From contig CALHND010000004.1 in NCBI GenBank assembly GCA_938034875.1, positions 1 to 64,000 on the forward strand: a DNA stretch of 64,000 bases. Reading direction: 5' to 3'. The notes beneath the pieces were generated by a model, which saw nothing but the letters and a program-made list of their open reading frames with translations, had not been told where the DNA came from and made no database searches. A program made the position numbers and the translations under genes. Positions 34,280 to 41,899 of this stretch are shown here, in pieces. Numbering within the stretch: the stretch's first letter is position 1; each line of letters begins with the position of its first letter. Source of the DNA: an uncultured Clostridia bacterium. Its GTDB lineage: Bacteria; Bacillota; Clostridia; Oscillospirales; Acutalibacteraceae.

Positions 34280-35258
34280 GGGTCATCCCTCCCATCTGGG
34301 GCCTGTAGTCCTCCTCGTATTTGGCGGGATCAGCGCCGGGGACATCCCAGCCGCACATACTGCCCAACTCCATGGCCTGGCGCTGGATGGGGCTGACGCC
34401 AAGCTGTTCGTTCAGCTGATCAGCCAGCTCCACATTCTGTTCCTTGTCGCCGGTGTCCCAATCGGAGGGGTAATAGCCGGTCTCGCCCCGGCGAATGCAG
34501 ATGAGGTCGCCGGTAGACTTGAGGGTGGAGAAGCACATCTCCGGCAGCCCCTCCGCCACTTTGGGTGCGAAGCGTTCCGCCTCGGTCTGGATGTCCCAAT
34601 CATCCTCCATGCTCCACAGATGGACATACAGCTCATCGTCGCCGGCGCAGATCTCCCGCTGTTCGAAGCCCTCGCCCCAGCCATCCGACGCCTGTCCGGA
34701 GATATACTCTTTCAGGGTGGTCAGTTCCTCCGGGGTGAGGGTGCCAACCACGCGGCACCCGGCAACGCCCCAGAGCTGGCCGTTCCGATCCTCGACGGTG
34801 AACACGGCGGATTTGACCTTCTGACTGACACTGTCATCCTTGCCATACCAGTGCATGATGCCGCTTTCAGATTCTTCCGGCATCCTGTTGTTGATCAAAG
34901 CTTTGAGAATCTCGCCCTCATAGGCCCGCAGCGACCTCCCGTCCAGCAGAGTGCAGTCATCCTCCATCTCACCATACTCGTTGCGGGTGTAGAGATCCGC
35001 TGTCAGGGGCATATACAGCTTCAGCGTAGTGGGTTCCGGCGGGATCACAGAGAAACTGTCCTCACCAATAATCAGGGCAAGGCCACTGCCGTTGTCCCAC
35101 TTCATATGGAACTGACCGATGTCATCGATGTAGTCCAGCGTACCCACACTGCCCGATTCCAGTGGGGCGTAGGGATCTTTCATCTCTCTGAGTTTGATTC
35201 TGGTTCCTGTCGGGAACTGTTCCCGCAGGAAGTCCAGCCATTCCTTTGGTACTGACAT
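34272..35258 (-). CDS. DUF4314-domain protein
   Basis: 328 residues. N-terminal ~75 residues ('[19 protein letters not shown]', '[20 protein letters not shown]') are a DUF4314 beta-barrel-like domain found alone in many phages and ICEs. The remaining 250 residues are acidic and unrecognised. Ends in '[10 protein letters not shown]'. Its place within the ArdA block suggests an establishment role. Confidence 0.7.
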   Translation of the reverse strand: MSVPKEWLDFLREQFPTGTRIKLREMKDPYAPLESGSVGTLDYIDDIGQFHMKWDNGSGLALIIGEDSFSVIPPEPTTLKLYMPLTADLYTRNEYGEMEDDCTLLDGRSLRAYEGEILKALINNRMPEESESGIMHWYGKDDSVSQKVKSAVFTVEDRNGQLWGVAGCRVVGTLTPEELTTLKEYISGQASDGWGEGFEQREICAGDDELYVHLWSMEDDWDIQTEAERFAPKVAEGLPEMCFSTLKSTGDLICIRRGETGYYPSDWDTGDKEQNVELADQLNEQLGVSPIQRQAMELGSMCGWDVPGADPAKYEEDYRPQMGGMTLE

Positions 35259-36311
35259 TTACATTCCTCCCATGCTCATGCCCTGGTTGGGCAGCTCCAG
35301 CTCATCACGGAGGCGGTCTACCGCCTCCAGAATTTTTGGATCATTTTGAAAGCTGTTCATCTTCTGATAGTCCTCGAAGAACCTCTGCTCACCGTCCTGT
35401 GTGTGAACAAGGTCTACCGTGGCGAGGCCATCCTTCGTGACGCCAATGCGCTTTTCAGGCCGGTCGCTGGAACAGTAAACCAGTATGGCATCCGACAATG
35501 CCAGGCCCCGATGGAACTGCTCTGCCTGGGTGTTGCAGTCGGTGATTACAAACCAGGCGTAGGTGTGGGGCAGAGTTGGGTCGGCGGCATCCTGCATGGC
35601 TTTGATGCCCTTTTCCGTCAGGCCATAATTACAGGCCTGCCTTGGGTTTTCCTCTCCGGCAAAGTCCAGCAGGATATCATCCGCCGCTTTTTGGATGTCC
35701 GGGTCATCGGTCAGGAGCTCATAGCGGAAGCCGGTAGTGGCCATATACGGTAGCTCCTCCCGGATGGTCTGGAGGAATGCTGTGGCATCCGTAAACTCCG
35801 TCTGTTCACCGCTGGCGAAGGTAACCCGCCCCACCGGCTTGTCCTGCTGAACCATCTGCTGCTGGCGCAGATCGTAGCAGTAGAGATAGCCCTGATAGTC
35901 GCCGGGGGAAGGGGTGCAGCGGAGGCAGTAGCGGTAATGCTTCGTTTCTGCGATGTAACCATAACTCCGGCCGTCCTGCGTAATTGCTCCGCCGTTCTGA
36001 TGACAGTAGGTACTCATTGCGGACAGATCCTTTAGAGGGCCATCGGCACGAAGGGCATCCACAACATCCTGAAGGTCATCCTTAAATTCCCCAGTGTTGA
36101 ATTGGTCTTCGTTATGAGGCCACCAGGTATGGAAAAATTCTTTCCCGCCGGAGCCGAAGTCCATACGGAGATGTCCTACCGTACCCAGCGCCTCATCCAG
36201 TGTCTGGTTCGGCTCCGAATAAAAGAGACCCGCCTCCTCACGAGAAGCGGGCCTGAATTGGCAGAATTGTTTATGATGCTCCAAAAACTCGGCAATCGAT
36301 TTGTTGTTCAT
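35259..36311 (-). CDS. Large ICE hypothetical protein
   Basis: 350 residues, soluble and acidic. Shows 'MDFGSGGKEFFHTWWPHNED' near the N-terminus and 'YLYCYDLRQQQMVQQDKP' in the middle. I recognise no family with confidence. Adjacent to DUF4314 and preceding an ADP-ribosyltransferase-like gene. Ends in 'NQGMSMGGM'; here the last codons encode GGGAGG, which serves as SD for the next gene. Confidence 0.65.
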   Translation of the reverse strand: MNNKSIAEFLEHHKQFCQFRPASREEAGLFYSEPNQTLDEALGTVGHLRMDFGSGGKEFFHTWWPHNEDQFNTGEFKDDLQDVVDALRADGPLKDLSAMSTYCHQNGGAITQDGRSYGYIAETKHYRYCLRCTPSPGDYQGYLYCYDLRQQQMVQQDKPVGRVTFASGEQTEFTDATAFLQTIREELPYMATTGFRYELLTDDPDIQKAADDILLDFAGEENPRQACNYGLTEKGIKAMQDAADPTLPHTYAWFVITDCNTQAEQFHRGLALSDAILVYCSSDRPEKRIGVTKDGLATVDLVHTQDGEQRFFEDYQKMNSFQNDPKILEAVDRLRDELELPNQGMSMGGM

Positions 36312-36357
36312 TTTCTCACTCCCTTCGTGCTGGTATAGCTACACAACATACCACAGC

Positions 36358-36471
36358 TCAGCGGAAATAGCTATGACCAAAAGGCGTCCTGCTGGAGAAG
36401 TGGAGATAGCCGGCGACAGCGGCTCCCAGTGCGGCCAAGGATGCCACCGTGATCATGATTTTCTTCTTCAT
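36358..36471 (-). CDS. 37-residue single-helix membrane peptide
   Basis: A short ORF, MKKKIMITVASLAALGAAVA then GYLHFSS and a basic tail, with SD GGGAGG 7 bp before its ATG. It has a basic N-terminus and one hydrophobic helix. It fills a gap of almost 200 bp in an operon that otherwise has no gaps, which supports it being real. Could be a small toxin, a leader peptide or a membrane anchor; none can be shown. Confidence 0.55.
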   Translation of the reverse strand: MKKKIMITVASLAALGAAVAGYLHFSSRTPFGHSYFR

Positions 36472-36503
36472 TCACATTCCTCCCAATCATCGGATAATAT
36501 CGT

Positions 36504-37241
36504 TCAGGTCATCTGCATATCAAACCCCGGCTCCGGGGACTCCATGATCTGTTCCAAGTGCTGCGGGTCTACGATGACCTCGCTTTCGTTCCTGCCGGTG
36601 AACAGGGCCAGGATGTGTTTCTTCCGAATCTGAGCCTCATACACCGTTCCCTCCTCACCGAAGCGGTGAGCGAACCAGTCCGCCGTTTTCCGATCCAGTG
36701 TCCAGGACAGCGTCCTGATATTTTTGGCGTTGTAGGGGGTAACGCCCCGATAGACTGTCACCGTATCCTCCAGCGCCTGGTGTGCGGCGCGCTCCTCCTC
36801 GTCCATCAGGGACTCCGGAGGGACGGATCGGAACAAGGCCACCAGTTCTCGTTTGCTCACATTGCAGTCCTGATTGGGGCATTCCTCCTGGGTCCAGGCG
36901 GTGGATAAGAGCTGTCCCAGATCCTTCTCCGAGAGAGCGGAGGCGGCAAATTTGATAAAAGTCAGATAATAGGGCGGGTTGAGCAGTACGAAGATCTGAT
37001 GGACATTTTCGGCGCTGTCGATCTGCTCTCCAACCTTTCTGCGCCACCTTGTGCAGTCATCGGAATTGTTGATCAGGTCGACCATGGAGAGGCTCCCATC
37101 CTCATTCCGAAGCGCGGAGATCCCGGAGTTTGTGAAGGGGTGGCTGACGATCACCGGGGAGAGGGCCGTTTCCTGGATCTGCACATCGAGGAGGGTGTGC
37201 GCCACCAGCTTTACGCGGAGCAGATTGGTTTCGCGGGGCAT
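36504..37241 (-). CDS. ADP-ribosyltransferase-like protein
   Basis: 245 residues. The C-terminal ~85 residues carry the three ART signatures in order: Arg165 in 'VTVYRGVTPY', 'LSWTLDRKTADWFAHRF' (S179-W-T) and E219-S-E221 in 'NESEVIVDP', the R-S-ExE class. The N-terminal ~150 residues are helical and unrecognised. Ends in 'PGFDMQMT'. Start overlaps the stop of the upstream ArdA-like gene (TGATG). In this position it may modify a defence or host target in the recipient; the substrate is unknown. Confidence 0.65.
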   Translation of the reverse strand: MPRETNLLRVKLVAHTLLDVQIQETALSPVIVSHPFTNSGISALRNEDGSLSMVDLINNSDDCTRWRRKVGEQIDSAENVHQIFVLLNPPYYLTFIKFAASALSEKDLGQLLSTAWTQEECPNQDCNVSKRELVALFRSVPPESLMDEEERAAHQALEDTVTVYRGVTPYNAKNIRTLSWTLDRKTADWFAHRFGEEGTVYEAQIRKKHILALFTGRNESEVIVDPQHLEQIMESPEPGFDMQMT

Positions 37242-38362
37242 CAGGAAAGGCCTCCCATTTCCATTGCCTGGGTTTCCTCAGCGAAGGGGCTGCTGCATCG
37301 GCGGATCAGGCCAAACTCGGTCCGCCGGACTCCTTCCTCCGCCATAGTGTCCTCACCCAGCTTCTCAAAATCCATATATCCGTCGATGGCATCGATCAGC
37401 TCGTCATCAGCACCGATGCGCCGAAGGACTGTTTGCCCGTATTCGTAAGTGTCCTCCGGAATGCGCTCATAGTCGTCCAGATTCATGGCACAGCGGAGAG
37501 CCTCCTGTATAGTCCCCGGCTGCTCCACAGAAAGAACCGACAGATATTTCAGCAGTTCACCATCTTCACACTGCATCCCCTCAATGGCCCAAGCCAATTC
37601 GTTTGCATCTTCCACGCAGACCCCTGTGGTGGGAATGTGCTCGTCCATATAGGGAACGGAAAACGACACCTTGGTTACTGCTGCCTCTGCAAAACAATCG
37701 ATTCCCAGTGTTCTTTTTACTCGCTCCAATTCTTCCTTCGTTGCCGGAAGGCAGACACTCACTTGCGCTTGGGAAGAGGAGAGGTCAAGCTGGATCTTCG
37801 ATTTTTTCTCTCTGACAAGCTCATCACCCTGCTTGCGGAGCACATAGCCTGCATAGGTATAGGCGCCGCCATGCTCGGCATAGTATTCTGCGCCGATTTT
37901 TGAGAAGTCCAGATAGGGCCAGGCTGCTTCGGGAAATCTGGGGTCACCCTGAATCTGACCGGCAACAGCGACATAACGGCCAAGAGTCACATCTGAACTG
38001 ACATTGGGAATGAGGATGTAGTCCGACACCTGTTCCGCCACACGAATCATATCGTTCAGGTCATTGATGCTGTTGCCATCCAAGGCGCCGGCATAGATAT
38101 CTCGTTCGCGGGAGTCCATTTTGGCAATGATGCTCGAAAGCTGATTCAGTTGTGCAAGCTGCGTTCTGGAGTCAGGGTCGAGTCCGCCGAGGTACGACGG
38201 CAGATTGGTGATCACGCTTTTGATCTCGACGATCTCTGTTTTTCCTGCTCTGCTGGCCTCATCAAGCTGGCTGGCCGCTTCTGTCATAGCGTCATGAGAT
38301 GCGGGCAAATTGAGCGGGACAATGACAGGACTCCCACTTCGTTTCATGAAAAGTTGGATCAT
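37241..38362 (-). CDS. ArdA-like antirestriction paralogue
   Basis: 373 residues from the ATG at 38362, in ATGA overlap with the upstream paralogue; the longer frame would begin inside that gene. ArdA-like units 'LAQLNQLSSIIAKMDSRER' with 'LNDMIRVAEQVSDYILIP', and 'ANELAWAIEGMQCEDGE' with 'LRCAMNLDDYERIPE'. Acidic. Ends in 'AMEMGGLS'. Confidence 0.75.
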   Translation of the reverse strand: MIQLFMKRSGSPVIVPLNLPASHDAMTEAASQLDEASRAGKTEIVEIKSVITNLPSYLGGLDPDSRTQLAQLNQLSSIIAKMDSRERDIYAGALDGNSINDLNDMIRVAEQVSDYILIPNVSSDVTLGRYVAVAGQIQGDPRFPEAAWPYLDFSKIGAEYYAEHGGAYTYAGYVLRKQGDELVREKKSKIQLDLSSSQAQVSVCLPATKEELERVKRTLGIDCFAEAAVTKVSFSVPYMDEHIPTTGVCVEDANELAWAIEGMQCEDGELLKYLSVLSVEQPGTIQEALRCAMNLDDYERIPEDTYEYGQTVLRRIGADDELIDAIDGYMDFEKLGEDTMAEEGVRRTEFGLIRRCSSPFAEETQAMEMGGLS

Positions 38363-39561
38363 GTCATCCCTCCCATCTGAACCTCCTGTTCCCGCTGGCA
38401 CTGATCCACCGGGCCTTCCGCCATCAGTTCCTCCAGATCTACTGTGCCGACATAGGCAATATAGCCGCGGTCGGTAAACACGCCCGACTGATAGTCCATG
38501 TGCTGCAGGCCATACCGCTCGTAGTCATAAAACTCGTCCAGATTGGGGTCATACTCAAAATGGCCGGATCTCTGAATCATGTATTTCCCATATTCCTCGG
38601 GGGTATGAGCGCCGGGGGCGAATTCAAACAGATCCATGTTTTCCGCCAGACGGCGGATCTGGCTGGCGTTTTCCGGCTTGGCCATGCTTACTGCTGCCCC
38701 CAGCTTCTTGCGGTCATGAATCGAAAACTTCTCCACAGCCAGCGCCAGCTCATTGAGTTCGTGGATGTTATCGCACTGGAAGTCCAGTGCTACATCCATT
38801 TCCTCTGGGAATGAACTGTCAGCTATAAAGAGGCGCATATCCTTTGGGTCAGCAATGCCGGAACGCTGCACGGCGCGCTCAATTTGTCCTTTGGATGCGG
38901 GGAGGTAGACCCAGGTGACATTCCTGCTATTCTCCGGTTCCTGTCGAGGGGATATCCCAACAGCAGTCATATCGGCCTCATAGTGGTAGCAGGGCAGGTG
39001 TCTTCCATCATAGAGCTGTGAGAGCTGCATGCCGTTGTCATAGACCACGCCATAGCGGGTAATGGTTCCCTCATTATTCTCAATCAGCAGAATGGCGGTT
39101 TCCTCTCCGTCCAGCTGCTCCAATTCTTCCATGCTTGCGCAGCCGCCGTGGATGTTCATGTAGTGGTCACGGCCAATCTCCTTTAAATTTGTGAAGTCCG
39201 TAATCACTGTTGCCTGCTGACAACAAAAGGTCAGGTTGATGAGATCCTTCATGCTGGCGAGATTCAGCTTTTCAGCCATCGCCTGAAATTGCGAAAACTC
39301 GCCCACAGTAAAGCTGTCCAGCCGCTTTGCCAGATAGTCCAACTCATCAAGGTTGACCTTGGTGCATACCAGCCGATTCAGCACGGGCCAAGCACTATCG
39401 AGCGAGTCCAAGCGGCAGTCGGCTTCAGAGGCATCGCCGATCTCCAGTGCCTCCAACAGCGCAACGCAGTGGTCGTATTGATTTCTGGGAATGGGAAGAG
39501 GGATCGTCGCAACACCGTATTCCGGGTGGTCGGCGTTGCTCAGAACTGCTTCCATCATCAC
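38359..39561 (-). CDS. ArdA-like antirestriction paralogue
   Basis: 400 residues starting at GTG 39561, 7 bp after SD AAGGTG; two ATG codons follow directly. Units 'LDELDYLAKRLDSFTVGE' with 'MKDLINLTFCCQQATVI', and '[18 protein letters not shown]' with 'IRRLAENMDLFEFAPG'. Shares the 'NIHELNELA' phrase with the 33101-34279 paralogue. Ends in 'EVQMGGMT'. First of the four paralogues in transcription order. Confidence 0.75.
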   Translation of the reverse strand: MMMEAVLSNADHPEYGVATIPLPIPRNQYDHCVALLEALEIGDASEADCRLDSLDSAWPVLNRLVCTKVNLDELDYLAKRLDSFTVGEFSQFQAMAEKLNLASMKDLINLTFCCQQATVITDFTNLKEIGRDHYMNIHGGCASMEELEQLDGEETAILLIENNEGTITRYGVVYDNGMQLSQLYDGRHLPCYHYEADMTAVGISPRQEPENSRNVTWVYLPASKGQIERAVQRSGIADPKDMRLFIADSSFPEEMDVALDFQCDNIHELNELALAVEKFSIHDRKKLGAAVSMAKPENASQIRRLAENMDLFEFAPGAHTPEEYGKYMIQRSGHFEYDPNLDEFYDYERYGLQHMDYQSGVFTDRGYIAYVGTVDLEELMAEGPVDQCQREQEVQMGGMT

Positions 39562-39572
39562 ATTGCATCACC

Positions 39573-40253
39573 TTACTTTCCTTCAAAATTCAAAATCGCA
39601 TCTCCGTACTTGGCCAGAAGCAGAGCGCAGACAATCAGGTGGAACGCCTCATCTGTGACCAATTCGGGGGATGCGAGATCGGCAAGAGTGATATTGTGGC
39701 TGCCGGTGGAGATGGTTTTGGCTGCCTGGTAAACACTGTACAGTTCCGGCTGGATGCCGGAAAGCTGGACGGACTGGAAGTCAAATCCGCGGGCATCAAA
39801 CTTCCAGATCATCCTGCGCCAGATATCCTCATACGCCGTGAGGAGAAACAGCGCGGCCAGATTACGGCCTGACATTCGATAGCAGCGCGCACGCCAGTGC
39901 TGCCAACGCTCCCGATGACTATCTCTCAGGAAAAATCCAATGGAGCAGCCATTGAAACTCCTCTCTAAGCGGGCCTGAAGCTGCACTCCCGCTTCAGGGA
40001 AGAAGCAATCCCTGACAAACTCGTTGAGGTCAATCGCACCGGCCACGATCCGTTCATCCAGACAGACACACTGCTCCAAAGGGCAGGGATGATTTCGTCT
40101 GAAGTTCATGCAGTATGGGCACTCCATGTCATCTCTGCTATATTGAAAACCGGGATAGTATCGGCCATGGCCTCTGGGCTTGAAATAGGGCGGGGTCATC
40201 ATCTGCTGTTCCATCTGGCACAGCGGTGTATCCCGCATGAAGTAGCGTGTCAT
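39573..40253 (-). CDS. ICE hypothetical protein with a Cys-rich N-terminal motif
   Basis: 226 residues from the ATG at 40253 (SD AAAGGAG); the longer frame crosses a terminator. 'MECPYCMNFRRNHPCPLEQC' contains CxxC...C....C, likely a zinc site, followed by a helical domain ('ALFLLTAYEDIWRRMIWKF'). Similar proteins recur at the start of this ICE type but I know no function. It lacks the Met tail. Confidence 0.65.
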   Translation of the reverse strand: MTRYFMRDTPLCQMEQQMMTPPYFKPRGHGRYYPGFQYSRDDMECPYCMNFRRNHPCPLEQCVCLDERIVAGAIDLNEFVRDCFFPEAGVQLQARLERSFNGCSIGFFLRDSHRERWQHWRARCYRMSGRNLAALFLLTAYEDIWRRMIWKFDARGFDFQSVQLSGIQPELYSVYQAAKTISTGSHNITLADLASPELVTDEAFHLIVCALLLAKYGDAILNFEGK

Positions 40254-40285
40254 TGGTGGTGTGCTCCTTTCAGTAAAGCAAAAAA

Positions 40286-40317
40286 GCGCCGGAGTCTTAT
40301 TTCCAAAACTCCGGCGC
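40286..40317 (-). terminator. Terminator after the first ICE gene
   Basis: Stem GCGCCGGAGT/ACTCCGGCGC with a 12-nt loop, followed in the minus direction by TTTTTTGC. It lies between the first gene of the element and the next one and should lower transcription of the rest unless antiterminated. Confidence 0.8.
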
Positions 40318-40324
40318 CTGAATA

Positions 40325-40999
40325 TTACATGATCGGTTCCTGACTGTAGGGTTCCATGGGGTGCTGCTCCTGCTCCCTTATGCGATTCAGAGCATCGGGA
40401 GCTGCAATGGCAATCTGCTCCTGAACGCCCCGGATGCACTTTTCCTGCTCGACAGTCAGGTCAAAACCAGCGTCCAGGGTGTCGGAGCAGCATCGGTAGA
40501 TCTCAACAAGCTGCTCCTGATTGAAAATTTGCTGTCTGGAAACAAGGCCGGCACGGGTGGCGAAGTCCTGCTTGGCGCCCGAATAGTTTTCCTGAAAGTA
40601 GCGTCCGTAGTTAAGACCTGTGCGGTCGAAGCTCCAGTCCCATGTGACGAATTGGACGCCAAGCCGGGTGGGATGGGCAGCCAGCACGGCTCCGTTGAAG
40701 TCAGCCAGCAGGCGGTAGTCACCGGTCAGGCTCTGGGCTTGCAGGGGCGGAGCCTGTTCCAGAAGCGTCATGTACTCCCGCACGGTGCAGGCCAGATCGG
40801 TGGCTCGCTCACAGGCTCGTTCCCGTTCCGGCGTCGCTACATCCTCCTGCCAGTAGCGAACGCCTCCGTCCGCTGTGATCCGGCAGAGGGGGAGACCATC
40901 CCACTCCACAGGAAGCAATTCATCCTGTTCCGGCTGCGGAGTGAATCCCTCACGGTGGAGAGCGGTGCGAAGCTCCTGAAAAAACTGTTCTCGGTTCAT
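40325..40999 (-). CDS. First ICE operon protein, unknown function
   Basis: 224 residues. 'PVEWDGLPLCRITADGGVRY' and 'YRLLADFNGAVLAA' are recurrent phrases of a family common at the head of Clostridial ICE operons and in phages; no known activity. Mixed alpha/beta, acidic C-terminus ending in 'MEPYSQEPIM' directly before a terminator. The repeat-rich region 41022-41165 upstream probably contains its promoter. Confidence 0.65.
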   Translation of the reverse strand: MNREQFFQELRTALHREGFTPQPEQDELLPVEWDGLPLCRITADGGVRYWQEDVATPERERACERATDLACTVREYMTLLEQAPPLQAQSLTGDYRLLADFNGAVLAAHPTRLGVQFVTWDWSFDRTGLNYGRYFQENYSGAKQDFATRAGLVSRQQIFNQEQLVEIYRCCSDTLDAGFDLTVEQEKCIRGVQEQIAIAAPDALNRIREQEQHPMEPYSQEPIM

Positions 41000-41021
41000 T
41001 TACTACCTCCTGACATTCAGT

Positions 41022-41165
41022 GCCCTTTTTGAATTTGTCTGAAAGCAAAAAGGGCGCCAATCTGATGGCCCTTCGTGACCAACAAATTGACGCCTCAAAT
41101 TTTGTGTATTCTATTGATAGAAAAATAGCGCCCTTTTTGAAAATTGATGCTTCAAAAAGGGCGCT
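41022..41165. repeat. Nested inverted repeats at the ICE right end (TTCAAAAAGGGCGC family)
   Basis: Two hairpins made of the same element: GCCCTTTTTG/CAAAAAGGGC (41022-41031 and 41046-41055) and a perfect 15-bp AGCGCCCTTTTTGAA/TTCAAAAAGGGCGCT (41127-41141 and 41151-41165). Between them GGCGCCAAT (41053-41061) and ATTGACGCC (41086-41094) pair with one mismatch. This is the region upstream of the whole minus-strand operon and next to the GC shift, so operator sites, antitermination structures or recombinase arm sites are all possible. Confidence 0.6.
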
Positions 41166-41284
41166 ACATGGTTTCTGGTTTTGCCAACCTCCGAGAAGAG
41201 GGGGTTCGAATCCCACCAGTTAGGGGGAAACAGCGGTTGGCATCTATGGAATCATCCGTGAATTTCCGAGCTGAAAAAGCCCGG

Positions 41285-41331
41285 AAACGGTTGATGCCAC
41301 TGGCTTTTCGCCAGTGGCATCTATACCGTTT
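41285..41331. repeat. Composite hairpin beside tRNA-Lys
   Basis: GATGCCACTGG (41293-41303) and CCAGTGGCATC (41311-41321) form a perfect 11-bp stem with a 7-nt loop, flanked by AAACGG (41285-41290) and CCGTTT (41326-41331). It lies 8 bp downstream of the tRNA-Lys 3' end on the minus strand, so it may terminate the tRNA or mark the attachment region. TGGCATCTAT also occurs as a direct repeat near 41238 and 41316. Confidence 0.5.
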
Positions 41332-41339
41332 TGGTTTTA

Positions 41340-41415
41340 TGGTGATCCATCGGGGATTCGAACCCCGGACACCTTGATTAAAAGTCAAGTGCTCTGCCGA
41401 CTGAGCTAATGAATC
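41340..41415 (-). tRNA. tRNA-Lys (anticodon TTT)
   Basis: 76 nt with encoded CCA. Acceptor GATTCAT pairs with ATGGATC, D-arm GCTCAGTCGGCAGAGC, anticodon stem-loop TTGACTTTTAATCAA (TTT), T-arm CCGGGGTTCGAATCCCCG. The 3' end faces the ICE and the DNA changes from GC-rich to AT-rich across this gene, so it is the likely integration target. The duplicated attachment copy at the far end is not in the window. Confidence 0.93.
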
Positions 41416-41599
41416 AAACGACCATGTTATTATAGCAATAGAATGCTGTAATGTCAAGAAAAAATTAAAAAAATATAAAGATATTTAATAAAAATTTAAT
41501 TCAATTATTTAATAGGGAAGAAATAAGGCGATCTGTTTAAAACTAACAAATATATAAATATAGATTATTTTTTTAAAAAACAACTTGACCCACAGATAG

Positions 41600-41836
41600 T
41601 TGACATAATGAACATAGCATACGAAATATAGAGTTAACATAATATAGTTTACATAAAATTTGTGCATTTACATAATATTATTGACATAAAGTTTGTAACA
41701 CTATCCAAAAATCATTTTTTGATCTAAAAACCATTGATATAATCGTAATAATGTATTATATTTAATATGTTCACTAAAATTGCTTTAAGCAGAGTTATGT
41801 GAACTTAATTTATGTTTTTAAAAAGTTTTATGTAAC
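41600..41836. repeat. Seven TTNACATAA-type repeats upstream of the SpoIIM-like gene
   Basis: Five direct copies (TTGACATAA 41600, TTAACATAA 41634, TTTACATAA 41648, TTTACATAA 41667, TTGACATAA 41681) and two inverted ones (TTATGTGAA 41795, TTATGTAAC 41828) in an AT-rich gap of about 480 bp that holds no gene. Spacings are 14-34 bp in the first group. Multiple binding sites for a regulator are the simplest reading. Confidence 0.55.
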
Positions 41837-41899
41837 CACAGGTTATCAGCCTTTTGCAACTTGCATATTTATTTGTAAAGCTTGTACGGGGATGATAAT

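Noticed and set aside
41195..41235. T-arm-like sequence GGGGGTTCGAATCCCACC on the + strand, possibly a second tRNA or an att copy.
   Set aside because: The stem has a mismatch and no acceptor, D or anticodon arm pairs around it. It does not match the tRNA-Lys 3' end well enough for an attachment copy.
41164..41457. A minus-strand open frame across tRNA-Lys reading 'LAQSAEHLTFNQGVRGSNP'.
   Set aside because: This is the usual false translation of a tRNA gene; the RNA is clearly a tRNA-Lys.
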